Shown: positions 58,601 to 64,000 of the stretch, in pieces
How positions within the stretch are numbered: the stretch's first letter is position 1
Layout of the letters: every line of letters starts with the position of its first letter
Origin: Amycolatopsis sp. CA-230715
Lineage (GTDB): Bacteria > Actinomycetota > Actinomycetes > Mycobacteriales > Pseudonocardiaceae
Assembly: GCF_018736145.1 (NCBI RefSeq)
Contig: NZ_CP059997.1
Location: forward strand, 1,549,501 to 1,613,500
DNA: 64,000 nucleotides
Direction: 5' to 3'
Position numbers and translations under genes: made by a program
The notes under the pieces: model-generated
The model's input: the letters and a program-made list of their open reading frames with translations, nothing else
Databases searched by the model: none
Told to the model about the DNA's origin: nothing

Positions 58601-59618
58601 GGGCGCGCGGGCCCCGTTGCGCGACGCCATCGGCACCCGGTTCGAGCTGCGGCTCGGCGATCCCGCGGACTCGCTCGTCGACCGCAGGACGGCCCAGAAC
58701 GTGCCCGCGAACGCGCCGGGACGCGGGCTCACCGCCGACAAGCTGCACTTCCTCGGGGCACTCCCCCGCATCGACGGCGACCAGCGCGCGGACACCATCG
58801 GCACCGGCGGCGCGGATCTCGTGCAGCGGATTTCCTCGGCGTGGCAAGGGAAACGGGCACCGCAGGTACGCCTGCTCCCCGCGGAGATCCCGCTCGACGC
58901 GCTGCCACCGGGGCCGGGGAGGAAGATCGTGCTCGGTGTCGCCGAGGCGGACCTGCGACCGGTGCACCTCGACTTCGCGGCCGATCCGCACTTCCTCGCG
59001 TTCGGCGACGTCGAATCCGGGAAGAGCGCGCTGCTGCGGGCGATCGCGCGCGGGATCACGACCGCCTACTCCGACGACGACGCGGCGGTCATCGTCGCCG
59101 ACTACCGGCGCGGCCTGCTCGACGCGGTCACCGGCAGGCACCTGCTCGGGTACGCGGGCTCGGAAAACGTGCTGAGCGGGCTCATCGCGGAATGCGAGCA
59201 GGCGATGCGGCTGCGGCTGCCCGGCCCCGACGTGACCGCCGAGCAGCTGCGAAACCGGTCGTGGTGGACCGGCCCCGAGCTGTTCGTCCTCGTCGACGAC
59301 TACGAACTCGTCGCGACCGTCGGCAGGAACCCGCTGCTGCCGCTGCTCGAATTCCTCCCGCAGGCCAGGGACATCGGCCTGCACCTCGTCCTCGCGCGCG
59401 GCAGCGGCGGCGCCGGGCGCGCCCTGTTCGAGCCCGTGCTGCAACGGGTCAGGGAACTGGGCACGCCCGGCCTGGTCATGTCCGGCGCGAAGGACGAGGG
59501 CGCACTGCTCGGCGACGTCAAGGCGAGCCCGCTGCCACCCGGCCGCGGCACGCTGGTCAGCAGGCGCCACGGCACCGGCCTCGTCCAGGTCGGGTGGACC
59601 AAGCCACTCGATTCCTGA
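55635..59618 (+). CDS. eccC: Type VII secretion ATPase EccC
   Basis: A 1327-residue FtsK/SpoIIIE-type motor of the ESX complex, as one fused chain (EccCa+EccCb). Two N-terminal helices at about 50-100 (LMQLMLFLPMMLGMGAM, MTWVFGALFLTAMIGMVVM) are followed by three ATPase modules with Walker A motifs GATGSGKS (about 487), GAPQSGKS (about 838) and GDVESGKS (about 1127). Walker B of the first is LLVIIDEFSEL. It recognises WXG100 substrates. ATG 55635 is the first start after the divergent spacer; ATG 55683 is an alternative. The third Walker A is atypical (GDVESGKS). Confidence 0.95.
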   Translation: MNDTDHLPAPPLGRPSMTVSRDRLPLFGEQQDEIVLQSPPMLPKGSSGGLMQLMLFLPMMLGMGAMSFVYIGRDGGAMTWVFGALFLTAMIGMVVMSLSRGGAAKKAQINEERRDYQRYLAGLRGQVREIADRQRATMVSLQPDPADLWAYAGTPRLWDRRRADPQFGQVRVGTGPQRLITPLKAPQTVPLEDLDPVSSTNLRHFIRTYSAVPELPVAVSLRAFATVALSGARPRALGLARALLAQLATFHSPADLRIALCVPDHRRAEWDWAKWLPHATATTATDATGPRRLAAAEATTLAELLGPDLGDRPAFTRAAGAGFDHPHVVVVVDGGRIDGEPRLADRHGVTVLVLDDEAREPGEHALCLHVANDRMGMLVGEGAEQRLAFLGAPDALDTGAAEAMARTLTPLHHVTPVVGESPMAATFGLSGLLGLGDPRDIDTAVTWAPRAPRDRLRIPIGVDPQGRPVALDLKESAEGGMGPHGLVVGATGSGKSELLRTLVTGLAVTHSSEKLNLALIDFKGGATFAGMTGLPHTCAVITNLSDDLALVDRMADAINGELLRRQELLRAAGNHASARDYERAREAGADLEPLPSLLVIIDEFSELLSSRPEFIDLFVTIGRLGRSLGIHLLLASQRLEEGRLRGLDSHLSYRVGLRTFSAAESRTVLGVADAYQLPPVPGSAYLKSDTDTLTRLKAAYVSGALPPRHEEDPGGTPDHGVLPFSLDPVDLPATPTVHSEQSDSDSTSETIMGAMLARLAGRGRAAHQIWLPPLDVPPTLDQLLPPLGVAPARGLCPVGWGGNGRLVIPVALVDKPFEQRRDLLWADFSGAGGHALVVGAPQSGKSTLLRSLAAMLAVTHTPEEVQLFVLDLGGGALAPIAGLPHVAGYATRRDAQRCRRVVAELTTLLEQREEFFSANGIESMAAFRQRRAEFTESTEGREFGDVFLLVDNWTTVRQEYEQLEERITALAQRGLGFGVHVVITLNQPMGARAPLRDAIGTRFELRLGDPADSLVDRRTAQNVPANAPGRGLTADKLHFLGALPRIDGDQRADTIGTGGADLVQRISSAWQGKRAPQVRLLPAEIPLDALPPGPGRKIVLGVAEADLRPVHLDFAADPHFLAFGDVESGKSALLRAIARGITTAYSDDDAAVIVADYRRGLLDAVTGRHLLGYAGSENVLSGLIAECEQAMRLRLPGPDVTAEQLRNRSWWTGPELFVLVDDYELVATVGRNPLLPLLEFLPQARDIGLHLVLARGSGGAGRALFEPVLQRVRELGTPGLVMSGAKDEGALLGDVKASPLPPGRGTLVSRRHGTGLVQVGWTKPLDS

Positions 59619-59659
59619 ACTGTGGCATCGCCCGGCCCCGCGCTGGAAGGATGGACCGC

Positions 59660-60103
59660 ATGAGCACGAGAGAAGAAGCGCTGCTGGACCTGGTCGGCAC
59701 GCGCACGTTCGCGACACTGGCCACCCTCCGCCGCGACGGCACTCCGCAACTGTCCACTGTGGTCTACCAGTGGGACGGCGGAGTGCTGCACGTGCCGACC
59801 ACGGCGGACCGCGCGAAGGCACGCAACCTCCGGCGCGATCCGCGCGTGGTCGCGCACGTGGCAGGCGAGAACGGGCTCGCCTACGCGGTGCTCGACGGCA
59901 TGGCCGAGCTGTCCCCGGTGAGCGAAGCGCCCGGCGACGAGACGGGCCGGGAGATGCTCGCCCGGTTCGGCTCGTTCGACCCGCAACCGGTCGACGAGGA
60001 CCGCTACTTCCGGCGCATGGTCGACGAACAGCGCCTGATCATCCGCCTGAACCCGACCCGGGTTTACGGCCTCGCACCGGGTGAACTCCCCGTCCCGGAC
60101 TGA
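59660..60103 (+). CDS. PPOX-class flavin/F420-dependent oxidoreductase
   Basis: A 147-residue split-barrel protein of the pyridoxamine-phosphate-oxidase-like family (FDOR-B type). Landmarks: GTRTFATLATLRRDGTPQLSTVVYQWDGG, VPTTADRAKARNLRRDPRVVAHV and RLIIRLNPTRVYGL. Mycobacterial relatives bind F420. ATG 59660 fits GGAAGG 9 bases upstream; ATG 59651 is too close. It starts 41 bases after eccC and could be in the same transcript; it is not an ESX component. Confidence 0.87.
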   Translation: MSTREEALLDLVGTRTFATLATLRRDGTPQLSTVVYQWDGGVLHVPTTADRAKARNLRRDPRVVAHVAGENGLAYAVLDGMAELSPVSEAPGDETGREMLARFGSFDPQPVDEDRYFRRMVDEQRLIIRLNPTRVYGLAPGELPVPD

Positions 60104-60122
60104 CCACTGCACTCCGGCGGTG

Positions 60123-60350
60123 CCCCGAAGGTGACTTTCGGGGAATTGAGCGCCCCGAAGGTCACTTTCGGGGCATGGGCCTCGCGGGAGTCGAGTGCGC
60201 GAGGGGTGGATGCGCGGCGTCTAGCGCCGTGAAGGCCACCTTGGGGGCATGACAAGCCTCGCCCGCGCGCCCGCGAGGGCAGAGAAAGTGGCGGCGGATG
60301 CCCCGAAAGGGACCTCAGGGCATCTACCGCCCCGAAAGTCACCTTCGGGG
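60123..60350. repeat. GAAGG palindromic repeat cluster, site P4
   Basis: Five hairpins between the PPOX gene and the next leftward gene: 60123-60143, 60153-60173, 60227-60247, 60301-60320 and 60330-60350. The first is CCCCGAAGG-TGA-CTTTCGGGG. The pair spacers are AATTGAGCG and CATCTACCG, and several copies are followed by GCATG. The 60104-60386 spacer otherwise holds no gene. It sits in a convergent region and may terminate both transcripts. Confidence 0.78.
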
Positions 60351-60386
60351 CATGAGGCTTGCCGGAGGCACGTCCGAAACGGCCTG

Positions 60387-61220
60387 CTACTTGGGCTGTT
60401 TGCAGCGGATTTCGGTGCTGCGCACGAGGAAGTTCGTCACCTTGCCCGCCTTGGTGTCGAAATCGGCGACCCAGCCGGGGTGACCGGGCACCGCCATTTC
60501 GTAGCGGCCCTCGGATTCGAGCTTCAGGCCCTTCGGCTGGTACGCGGCCAGCAGCTGGTCCACAGTGGACTCGCGGCCGATACCCTCCGGCGTGGTGATC
60601 CCCGGCGGCGCGCTGAGCAGCCGCAGCACGCCGCCACCGAACGACACCCCGCCAGCGGCGTTGGAGCGTTCGATCCGCGCCGCGGACCGGTTCGACTGCT
60701 GCTCGCTGATCTTGGTGACCTCGGCGATCGCCGCCGCCGAATCGGCGTACCGCTGCGCCGATTCCGCGAACTGCTTGGCTCCCGCGTTCTTCCCCGGCCC
60801 CGCGTCCGCCGCCTTGTTCAGCGCGTCCGACTTGGCCCGAGCGTCCTGATAGGACTTTTCGAGCTCGGCGTCCTTCGCGATCTCGGCCGGGTCGGGCAGC
60901 GGGCCGCCCGCGAAGGAGTAGTCCTCGCAGCCGGTCACGACCGAGACCGGGGACGGGCCGAGTTCGCCGGTGGCGACCGCCTCGTCCTTGCTCATCCCCG
61001 GCTTCAGCTTCCCGAAACCGTCGAAGCCGAAGCGCGGGGGCCCGTCGGCGGCCGCGGTGCCGCCACCGTCACCGCCACCGTTGTTCACCGCGATCAGCAC
61101 CCCCGCGACGGCGGCGGCCACGACGACCAAGCCGATCCCGCCCACGAGCCACTTCCGGCCGGAACCCCGGGCGGGCCGACTCGATTCGTCACCGTGGGTG
61201 GTCGTTTCTTCGGTGTTCAT
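60387..61220 (-). CDS. Membrane-anchored hypothetical protein
   Basis: A 277-residue protein. A short polar N terminus (MNTEETTTHGDESSRPARGS) is followed by one helix (about 24-45, WLVGGIGLVVVAAAVAGVLIAV), a Gly-rich linker, and an extracytoplasmic domain with coiled-coil-like helices (AKDAELEKSYQDARAKSDALNKAA, AAIAEVTKISEQQSN). Two Cys (TGCEDY and IRCKQ) could form a disulphide. No family is recognised. Its place inside the ESX locus may mean an accessory role. ATG 61220 is chosen; the frame is open to 61421. Confidence 0.7.
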   Translation of the reverse strand: MNTEETTTHGDESSRPARGSGRKWLVGGIGLVVVAAAVAGVLIAVNNGGGDGGGTAAADGPPRFGFDGFGKLKPGMSKDEAVATGELGPSPVSVVTGCEDYSFAGGPLPDPAEIAKDAELEKSYQDARAKSDALNKAADAGPGKNAGAKQFAESAQRYADSAAAIAEVTKISEQQSNRSAARIERSNAAGGVSFGGGVLRLLSAPPGITTPEGIGRESTVDQLLAAYQPKGLKLESEGRYEMAVPGHPGWVADFDTKAGKVTNFLVRSTEIRCKQPK

Positions 61221-61530
61221 TTCTGCTTCGTTCTCCCCATGAATGGCGGGCCCGCCGCTTCGACCAGCGGTGGCGCCCGCGACGATCATCGTGTCCGAAA
61301 GGGACGGTGTTACCGAGAGCCGGATCACCCAGGGTGTTCCCAGGTCGGGACACCAGGGCGGAGCCGGACAAAACACGCGCGCCGCGTCACTCACGCGGCC
61401 CAGCGCGCAGGCGAAAACCATTAACCGACTTCGGTAGGTACCGGCGGATATCTCGACGAAATAAATTCACGGTTGTCCGCTCCAACCGGAGCGAGATTCT
61501 CCACCCGGAAGTCGTGCGGAAGGTTTCTCC
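61221..61530. other. Divergent spacer between anchored protein and S1 peptidase genes
   Basis: This 310-base stretch shows no convincing gene. Minus-strand codons are open to 61421, but composition changes before 61220. The part from about 61420 to 61500 is AT-richer than its surroundings (TTAACC, AAATAAATTC) and probably carries the promoters of both divergent genes. Confidence 0.5.
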
Positions 61531-62241
61531 ATGCGAAAGACGAGGGCAGCACTGCTGGCGGGGGTCGCCGCGGCGCTGAGCATCGCGTCGTCGGGCGTCG
61601 CGAACGCGCAGGACGTCGACCCGTACATCATCGGCGGCGGCAACGCCGACTCCGCCCCGTGGGGCGCGCAGGTGTTCTGGGACGACGTCAAGGACAACGG
61701 CGGGTTCGAGTGCTCCGGCACGATCATCGCGCCGGAATGGGTACTGACCGCGCAGCACTGCCTCAACGACCCCGGCATCCACGTCAAGGTCGGCGACGTG
61801 AAGCTCGGGCAGGGCAAGGACGCCAAGGTCGACCAGCAGAAGAAGTCGCCGAACGGGGACATCGCGCTGCTGCACCTGTCGACGAAGGTCGAAGCCACCT
61901 ACATGAAGCTCGCCGACGGCGACCCGAAGACCGGCGACAAGAACCAGATCTTCGGCTGGGGCCGCACCGAGGGCAGCAGCCCGCCCGCGAGCAGCCTCAA
62001 GACCGCGGACGTCGAGGTCACCGGCAGCAGCACGGATGCCTTCGGTGGCAAGGCGATCGCGAGCAAGGGCGTCACGGGAGCCTCGTGGCACGGCGACTCC
62101 GGTGGCCCGCAGCTCGCCAACGGCGCGCAGGTCGGCGTCTGCTCGACCGGGGAGAACTCGGGCTCGGACCCGCACGGCACGCAGAACTACGCCAGCATCG
62201 AGAACAGCAGGAGCTGGATCAAGGAGACCGCCGGAGTCTGA
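61531..62241 (+). CDS. Secreted trypsin-like serine protease (S1 family)
   Basis: A 236-residue exported protease. The signal peptide MRKTRAALLAGVAAALSIAS ends near ANA|QDVD. The mature chain begins close to PYIIGGGNADSAPW, the activation-site form. Triad: His in TAQHC, Asp in NGDIALLHL and Ser in GDSGGPQLANGAQVG. The residues before the Ser (GASWHGDSGGP) lack the Asp that gives trypsin specificity at position 189, so specificity is unclear. It starts MRKTR at 61531 and lies before the WXG100 genes. Confidence 0.93.
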   Translation: MRKTRAALLAGVAAALSIASSGVANAQDVDPYIIGGGNADSAPWGAQVFWDDVKDNGGFECSGTIIAPEWVLTAQHCLNDPGIHVKVGDVKLGQGKDAKVDQQKKSPNGDIALLHLSTKVEATYMKLADGDPKTGDKNQIFGWGRTEGSSPPASSLKTADVEVTGSSTDAFGGKAIASKGVTGASWHGDSGGPQLANGAQVGVCSTGENSGSDPHGTQNYASIENSRSWIKETAGV

Positions 62242-62483
62242 TCTCCCGGCAAGAACCTCGAAGCGCCCGTCCCGCCGCACCCGGCGGGGCGGGCGCTTTG
62301 GTGCGCAAGGGCACAGGCGTGGGTAATAGTGCCGCCAGGGAACCGGGTCTTTGTGCCGTTTGACCACGCACGAGGACTTTCTAGCGTGACATTCACCGCG
62401 AGACATCGGGCGCCGGGATCACCGGCGCCCGCCACGATCTTCCGCGAGTCGAACGAGTCGAACGAGTCGAGAGGAGGTGGCCC

Positions 62484-62840
62484 GTGAGCAGTGCCGGCTA
62501 CCAGAGTGACGCCGCGGCGATGACGCGCGCGGTCCAGGGGTTCGAGGAAACCGCGTCGGACGCCAAGACCACCATGGCCAGCTTGGAAACCGAGCTGACC
62601 GAGACCCTGCGCACCTACAAGGGCGACCAGGCCGTCGCGTTCTGGGACCTGCAGCGCGCGCTCCAGGAGAAGATGGCCGCCGCGGTCAGGGAACTCGACA
62701 CGATGTCGGGCCTGGTCAACCAGAGCTTCCACAACTACGGCAGCGGTGACGCCGACGTGTCGCACCAGCTGCGGCAGGTCTCGAACCTCGCCTCCGACGC
62801 CGGGGGCTCGGTGCTCGGCCGCCTGTCCGGCGCGCACTGA
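62484..62840 (+). CDS. WXG100-family ESX substrate
   Basis: A 118-residue helical-hairpin protein. The helices flank GDQAVAFWDLQRAL, where Trp is kept but the WxG turn reads W-D-L. After helix 2 comes NYGSGDADV, which fits the Y-x3-D/E secretion signal. GTG 62484 lies 5-6 bases after GAGGAGG. It pairs with the next gene, as EsxB/EsxA-like partners usually do. Confidence 0.85.
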   Translation: MSSAGYQSDAAAMTRAVQGFEETASDAKTTMASLETELTETLRTYKGDQAVAFWDLQRALQEKMAAAVRELDTMSGLVNQSFHNYGSGDADVSHQLRQVSNLASDAGGSVLGRLSGAH

Positions 62841-62870
62841 CCCTTCAGCCAAGCCAGGAAAGGACATCGC

Positions 62871-63173
62871 ATGGCCGACGTCGTGGAAGTCAACTTCGCC
62901 GCGCTGCAGCACAGCTCCGCCTCACTGGCCGCCAAGGCCAAGACCCTCACCACGCAGCTCGAACAGCTGCAGGCGAACCTCCAGCCGATCAAGGCGACCT
63001 GGTACGCCTCGGGCAGTTCCGCGGGCGCGGCGGCGGAGTCGGCGGAAACCAGGCTGCGCCAGGCGACCGCCGACATCGTCACGATCATCGCGCAGTTCGG
63101 CGGCAAGGTCGGCGAAGCGCACGATCTGCAGCACTCACTGGAGAACAAGAACACCGGGTACTTCGCGGTCTGA
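62871..63173 (+). CDS. WXG100-family ESX substrate (partner)
   Basis: A 100-residue WXG100-like protein. The hairpin turn is at ATWYASGSS (Trp kept, turn altered), helix 1 is FAALQHSSASLAAKAKTLTTQLEQL and helix 2 is AETRLRQATADIVTIIAQFGGKVGEAH. There is no Y-x3-D at the end, so its partner may carry the export signal for the dimer. 30 bases separate it from the preceding gene, with AGGAAAGGA as ribosome site. Confidence 0.87.
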   Translation: MADVVEVNFAALQHSSASLAAKAKTLTTQLEQLQANLQPIKATWYASGSSAGAAAESAETRLRQATADIVTIIAQFGGKVGEAHDLQHSLENKNTGYFAV

Positions 63174-63270
63174 CCGCGGCCAGGTGTCGGCCGGCCGGTG
63201 CGGGCCCTCCCCCCAACCCGCACCGGCCGACCGGCTCATCCCCCTCCGCACCCACCAGGAGCCAGCGACG

Positions 63271-63645
63271 ATGTACGACCAGTCCTACTACGTCCATCTC
63301 CAGTCGCTCGACGACTTCGTGCGGGAGCTGGAAACCCAGCTCGAAGGCATGGCGAAACCGGGCGAACGGCTCGGCGACCTCGGCGAACGCGCGCCGCTGT
63401 TCGGGGAGTTCGGCGAAGCGTCCTCGCTCGCGCGGGCCCACCAGGCCGCCGTCGCCGAGATGCAGGGCCTCCTGGAGCAGGTGAAGGGCGCGATCACGTT
63501 CGCGCGCGAGGTCACCACGACCGTCGCGGACGGCTACGCGCAGGCCGACCAGGTCGTCGCGGGCGATCTGCACCGATCGGGGCAGGACGCCGGGTTGCTC
63601 GGCGGGATCGGGGCACTGGTCGGCGACGTGCAGGAGGTCTCGTGA
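63271..63645 (+). CDS. ESX-associated helical protein (EspC-like substrate)
   Basis: A 124-residue all-helical protein (YYVHLQSLDDFVRELETQLEGMAKPGERL ... HQAAVAEMQGLLEQVKGAITFAREVTTTVADGYAQADQVVAGDL) with a Y-x3-D secretion signal YAQAD. Size and location fit EspC/WXG-type substrates though the W-x-G turn is absent. ATG 63271 follows CAGGAG. Its stop overlaps the GTG of the next tiny ORF. Confidence 0.72.
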   Translation: MYDQSYYVHLQSLDDFVRELETQLEGMAKPGERLGDLGERAPLFGEFGEASSLARAHQAAVAEMQGLLEQVKGAITFAREVTTTVADGYAQADQVVAGDLHRSGQDAGLLGGIGALVGDVQEVS

Positions 63646-63719
63646 ACGACACTGGCGAAGCCCCGTTCACGACGGCCGACCGGGTGCGGGTGTCCCGCAA
63701 GACACAGGAGGCGTTGTGA
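63642..63719 (+). CDS. Tiny 25-residue coupled ORF
   Basis: GTG 63642 overlaps the stop of the previous gene (GTGA), and its own stop overlaps the GTG of the next gene in the same way (63716-63719). Product: VNDTGEAPFTTADRVRVSRK plus TQEAL. The start has GAGGTC just ahead. Double overlap with the same frame-to-frame arrangement argues for translation, but the peptide may be only a bridge that couples the two flanking genes, or a decayed gene. Confidence 0.45.
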   Translation: MNDTGEAPFTTADRVRVSRKTQEAL

Positions 63720-64000
63720 GCACGAACTTCGCCGCGTACAGCCACCAGCAGCTCTACGCGATGCTGCAGGCCGGCGACGCCGCCACCGCGCGCACCGCGG
63801 CCCAGCGGTGGCAGGCCACCGCGACCGGGCTCCACGACCAGGCGGGCGGCCTCACCGACGAACTGCACGGGTTCGAAGACGGCTGGCGCGGCGGCGCCGC
63901 CGACAAGTACCGCACGATGATCACGGACCTGGCCGGCGGCATCAGGAAGGTCGCGCACACCGCGTCCGCGATGCGGGACCTGCTCGAAGACGCCGCCGAC
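63716..64000 (+). CDS. PPE/WXG-like ESX substrate, 3' end outside window
   Basis: 95 codons are visible. It begins VSTNFAAYSHQQLYAMLQAG, then AAQRWQATATGLHDQAGGLTDELHGFEDGWRGGAADKYRTMITDL, with the W-x-G turn WRG, and continues into a second helix (IRKVAHTASAMRDLLEDAA) to the end of the window. This is the N-terminal domain of a larger PPE-type or WXG-type protein. GTG 63716 has GGAGG 4-5 bases before it. Confidence 0.8.
   Translation, partial: MSTNFAAYSHQQLYAMLQAGDAATARTAAQRWQATATGLHDQAGGLTDELHGFEDGWRGGAADKYRTMITDLAGGIRKVAHTASAMRDLLEDAAD

Noticed and set aside
55512..59822. Long minus-strand ORFs across eccC
   Set aside because: Shadows of the three-ATPase EccC coding frame.
60123..60350. 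CRISPR-like array
   Set aside because: The repeats are self-palindromic and irregularly spaced, there are no unique spacers of equal length, and no cas genes are near.

Overview
The window is high-GC actinobacterial chromosome, most like the Pseudonocardiaceae and Amycolatopsis in particular. The reasons are many GTG starts, an ESX (type VII) secretion locus with an eccD-YbaB operon, SoxR, GlxA and XRE regulators of actinobacterial type, and families of intergenic GAAGG hairpins. The genus is inferred from style only. No rRNA, tRNA, CRISPR array or intact transposon was seen.

Layout. 0-5.5 kb: the end of a YhfC-like membrane protein, an acyl-CoA ligase, a divergent family-A DNA polymerase, and an MDR oxidoreductase-MerR pair with a MerR-type promoter. 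5.5-14.6 kb: GNAT and hrpA, a small membrane protein, a lactate monooxygenase-like flavoprotein, MarR/pirin, a cupin and a GlxA-type regulator. 14.7-17.4 kb: a lower-GC patch with a DUF222-HNH protein, two tiny coupled genes and an XRE-TPR regulator. 17.4-29.8 kb: metabolic genes (ferredoxin-reductase-like flavoprotein, two-domain acyl-CoA reductase-like SDR, iron-box controlled ABC ATPase, O-methyltransferase, glutaryl-CoA-dehydrogenase-like enzyme, transglutaminase, split transketolase facing soxR, and GntR/MFS). 30-32.3 kb: a DUF1445-pxpB-pxpC operon. 32.3-38.5 kb: two transporters with TetR regulators (an ABC drug exporter and an MMPL pump), each preceded by conspicuous operators. 38.6-44.4 kb: a secreted ricin-type lectin, hisD-hisC-hisB, a nitrilase-fold amidase and a LuxR response regulator.

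44.4-64 kb is a dispersed ESX locus. eccB with the response regulator reads left and eccE reads right. Next come a ribbon-helix-helix gene, a DUF4097 gene, an S9 peptidase and a methyltransferase. Then an EspC-like / WXG-like / YbaB / eccD operon reads left and eccC reads right. After a flavin oxidoreductase, an anchored protein and a secreted trypsin-like protease come two WXG100-type genes, a further small helical substrate, a 25-codon ORF and the start of a PPE/WXG-like gene that runs off the end. eccA and a mycosin are not in the window.

The most unusual content is non-coding. (1) Three copies of a MITE-like repeat (29801-30055, 35512-35596, 47563-47673) are bounded by CTAG/CTAA, and two of them supply the TAG stop of the neighbouring gene. 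(2) A family of about ten three-base-loop hairpins lies in four intergenic regions, often paired across a conserved spacer. (3) Striking operator arrays sit in front of the drug-exporter TetR, the MMPL TetR and the RHH gene. (4) A 13-base palindrome encodes Ser-Thr-Val-Asp in three unrelated proteins.
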